Below are positions 13,349-15,472 of a stretch of 15,472 nucleotides of DNA, piece after piece; the first letter of the stretch is position 1; every line of letters begins with the position of its first letter. The stretch covers positions 1 to 15,472 of the forward strand of contig CABRSG010000019.1 of the NCBI GenBank assembly GCA_902473545.1. Reading direction: 5' to 3'. The notes under the pieces are model-generated. The model was not told the DNA's origin and searched no databases. It saw only the letters and a list, made by a program, of their open reading frames with translations. The position numbers and the translations under genes are program-made. The stretch is from an uncultured Lachnospiraceae bacterium (GTDB taxonomy: Bacteria > Bacillota > Clostridia > Lachnospirales > Lachnospiraceae).

Positions 13349-14503
13349 TTGACAAATGAATGCATTTTCATATTTAAAGATATCAGCGACCTCTATCTTG
13401 CCGCCGATTTTCAGCTCAGCAAGATAACCAGCACCGCCGATTTCGCTGATTTTCATGCAATTTCGCCCGAAATCCGCCAGACGCTGGACGTCTGCCCCTA
13501 TGCGCAGGAAACCGGTTACACCTATTTTTCCAGAGAGACACTTTCCATGCCGGAGCACCTGCGCAAAACCTATGAGCGCATTACGGATAAACATCTAAAG
13601 CAGTGGGGCTATGACTGGGATGAGACCTGGCAGGAAATCAGCGCCTCCAACCAGATTCCCGTACTTTATATGGGAATTTCCAAAGCAGTCTTTGACCAAC
13701 TTGACTGGAGAGGCGAGCCCGCCTCCTGGGAAGATTTTCAGAGCGGACAATATGTGATCGTGAATTATCCCTACAATTACTATGTTGATAAAACAGATTA
13801 TTACTATAAAAAGGGAGACTCCTTGACGATGACTTACCAAAACGGTGAGGAAAAGACGTATGAGGTGCTGGAGGAAGCAATGCTGCCGTATCTGCTGGAT
13901 TTTTCTTACACGGAGCTGATTTCTGTAAAAGTCTATGTCCCTGCTACCGAATACATCACCTGCACCGGGAACAATTCTGCCATGCGCGCTATTATAAATG
14001 CCATACCGGGACAGGAAAAAAAGGTGCAGCAATATATAGAAGAGCTTATTCTGACGGAGGATGATACCTTCCAGTTTACGTCTGTTCTTGATTTAAAGAA
14101 TGACTTTAACCGGTATCTCAGCAAATATTACATCATCGGCGGTCTGCTCTCCTTCGTGCTCGCATTTATCGGCATCATGAATTTTTACAACACCACCGCC
14201 ACCTCTCTCATCAGCCGGAAAAAAGAGCTGGCTCTTTTAGAGGCGGTCGGCATGACCAAAAAACAGCTTCTGGGAATGCTGGTTTTCGAAGGTCTTTTTT
14301 ACCTTTGCGGCGCTGTCATCATGGCGGGCATTTTTACCTTACTGTACAGCAGAAGAGTTACAGACAGAGCCATCTCCCTGTATGCCTTTCTCCCCTTCGC
14401 GCTGATGATTCCGGTGCTGCTCTTCATCGCCTGGGCAATTCCAAAAGTCCAGTTGCGGAAAATGAACCGGGAAAGCGTGGTGGAGCGCATCCGGCAGCAA
14501 TAA
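13349..14503 (+). pseudogene. N-terminally truncated FtsX-like ABC transporter permease
   Basis: The open frame encodes 384 residues corresponding to the C-terminal part of an FtsX/MacB-type permease. It contains an extracytoplasmic region (about 15-255), then helix 261-280, the conserved loop SRKKELALLEAVGMTKKQL (289-307), helices about 308-335 and 346-366, and the closing QLRKMNRESVVERIRQQ. Full-length relatives have an N-terminal helix and a first FtsX domain, which are absent. The frame begins only at a TTG with no ribosome site, 12 bases from the -35 box of the divergent padR promoter, and no signal peptide or ATPase partner precedes it. It is therefore most likely a remnant left by a deletion or insertion. 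No internal frameshift or stop is seen, so the loss may be recent, or the truncated form may persist. Confidence 0.75.
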
Positions 14504-14527
14504 CTCCATCATCGCCCGGCAGACGCA

Positions 14528-14601
14528 GGTAATCTCCATAATATATGCCACAGATAAGCTCTGCCCGGCATAACACCCCACCCTGTCGGGCGGGGATTAC
14601 C
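14528..14601. other. Hairpin-rich intergenic segment
   Basis: Between the convergent FtsX remnant and MATE gene there is a GC hairpin, cccc-a-ccc (14576-14583) / ggg-c-gggg (14588-14595), with a TGTC loop. Around it, ggtaatctcc (14528-14537) can pair with ggggattacc (14592-14601), allowing one wobble; this competes with the GC hairpin. A good T-tract is missing on either strand, so a bidirectional terminator is possible but weak. A further AT stem, aaaatc/gatttt, lies at about 14616-14632. Confidence 0.4.
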
Positions 14602-14639
14602 TTTTACTCCATCAGAAAATCCGCCAGATTTTTATAGTT

Positions 14640-14661
14640 TTATTTTGTTATAACAAAATAA
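14640..14661. repeat. Perfect 22-bp AT-rich palindrome
   Basis: Bases 14640-14661 are a perfect palindrome centred on gttataac, six bases beyond the MATE stop codon. It lacks a loop and a following T-run on the minus strand, so it is a poor terminator. It resembles a MarR-type operator half-site pair (ttgttataacaa), but no promoter or regulator gene is visible next to it. Confidence 0.7.
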
Positions 14662-14666
14662 GTTTA

Positions 14667-15472
14667 TCAGAGTTTCTTATTTCCCGCTTCCATTTTTTTA
14701 AGCTCCGGCAAAACAATACATAACATAGTAATAAAGCATGCCAGCCCTCCAATGATGTTGGACACAGGCTCAGCCATAAATACTCCTTCTGCCCCGAAAC
14801 CACACACATAAGGAAACAGATACGTTAGCGGAATGGCCATAACTACCTTTCTGAAAAGGCTGAAAAACACTGCCTGTTTCTTTTTGTTCAGCGCCTTAAA
14901 CACGGTCTGCCCGCTGTACTGCAGCGCCTGAAAGATATACGCAAAAAAATACAGGTGCAGCGCCGGAACAGCATCTGAAAGTAATGTCTTATCTGAACTG
15001 AATATGGAGATAAACATTTCCGGCCTCCATAATATCATAATCCATACAATAAAGGTATAGGGAACCGTGACTGCCATCATGATAGCAATGGCTTTGCGCA
15101 CATTTGTGGCCCGCCTGGCTCCATAATTATAGCTTATAATAGGTGAGGTTCCTTCCACTACCGCCATGACCGGGGTATCCAGAATCTGCCGCACAGAGGA
15201 GACGATCGTCATAATAGACACATAAATTTCCCCGCCAAAAGTCATCAGCACACTGTTGCAGGCAATCTGCACCAGAGAATTGGTGCACTGCATGATAAAG
15301 GGAGCTGTTCCAAGACCCACAATATCTCCAGCGAAAGGAAAATAATCCCGAATCCGGGATACTTTCCGGAAATGAATCCTTTGTTCAAGCTTTTTGCCAA
15401 AAAGACAGCGGGCCACAACAATTACAGAACATCCCTGGGATATCACTGTAGCCACTGCCGATCCGCTGACTC
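14667..15472 (-). CDS. MATE-family efflux transporter (5' end outside window)
   Basis: The frame runs from the window edge to a TGA at 14667, giving about 267 residues of a protein that is normally about 450 long. The visible part is the C-terminal bundle. It contains VATVISQGCSV near the start, then MQCTNSLVQIACNSVL, VEGTSPIISYNYGARR (typical MATE 'P..s.n.GA.' loop), ALQYSGQTVFKALNKKKQA and RKVVMAIPLTYLFPYVCG. There are about seven hydrophobic segments. MATE proteins export drugs or metabolites in exchange for H+ or Na+. A GTG at 15455 is simply an internal Val, since homologous sequence continues upstream. The neighbouring remnant is convergent, so no operon link is visible. Confidence 0.9.
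   Translation of the reverse strand, partial: VSGSAVATVISQGCSVIVVARCLFGKKLEQRIHFRKVSRIRDYFPFAGDIVGLGTAPFIMQCTNSLVQIACNSVLMTFGGEIYVSIMTIVSSVRQILDTPVMAVVEGTSPIISYNYGARRATNVRKAIAIMMAVTVPYTFIVWIMILWRPEMFISIFSSDKTLLSDAVPALHLYFFAYIFQALQYSGQTVFKALNKKKQAVFFSLFRKVVMAIPLTYLFPYVCGFGAEGVFMAEPVSNIIGGLACFITMLCIVLPELKKMEAGNKKL

Noticed and set aside
13349..13377. Functional plus-strand promoter driving the FtsX remnant
   Set aside because: TTGACA at 13349 is present, but the -10 candidates (TATTTA or ATTTAA) are poor, and no ribosome site follows for this frame.
13595..14032. 145-codon minus-strand open frame
   Set aside because: It is antisense to the FtsX-like remnant and has no motifs or start signals.

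Overview
The window looks like a low-to-moderate GC Gram-positive Clostridia genome, most likely Lachnospiraceae. The reasons are strong AGGAGG-type ribosome sites, a sigma-A-type promoter, and characteristic gene sets: a polyphosphate-polymerase (VTC) domain protein with DUF4956 and a Cthe_2159-type beta-helix protein, and a PadR-DUF2812-ABC set. This assignment is inference; no rRNA or marker gene is present. Almost every gene is on the minus strand, so transcription mostly runs from high to low coordinates.

Right part (about 15472-13345): a MATE efflux gene enters from the window edge, so its 5' end is missing. A short intergenic stretch with hairpins and a perfect 22-bp palindrome separates it from a plus-strand remnant. 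The remnant is the C-terminal part of an FtsX-like ABC permease that has lost its N-terminus and its start signals. The remnant abuts the promoter of the next operon, which marks a rearrangement junction.

Middle part (13336-7349): an operon PadR regulator - DUF2812 membrane protein - NatA-like ATPase - two ABC-2 permeases - ZIP metal transporter, closed by a strong terminator. It starts from a near-consensus promoter whose -10 box overlaps the first ATG of the PadR reading frame. The real PadR start is therefore an internal TTG, and the DNA in between is a 40-bp nested dyad operator. A second promoter candidate lies before the ATPase.

Left part (7340-1): two phosphate-themed operons in series. 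The first encodes a VTC/CYTH polyphosphate-polymerase domain protein, a DUF4956 membrane protein and a secreted Cthe_2159-family protein, with coupled starts and a terminator. The second is pstS-pstC-pstA-pstB, the high-affinity phosphate ABC importer. It has PhoP-box-like repeats upstream and a terminator directly after pstB, with no phoU in between. The 137-bp pstA-pstB spacer holds a degenerate 33-bp tandem repeat, and the window starts inside a (TGTC)n microsatellite.

The strongest unusual observation is that PstS appears circularly permuted. The segment that is normally the second half of the protein (the SREDGSGTRG phosphate loop) comes first, right after the signal peptide. The normal N-terminal half (VSGSSSVTP through IYIGETTVWGDV) comes last. 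The neighbouring phosphate importer and putative polyphosphate polymerase, each with TTNACA-type direct repeats upstream, suggest a local phosphate uptake and storage or envelope module. The functional link is inference.
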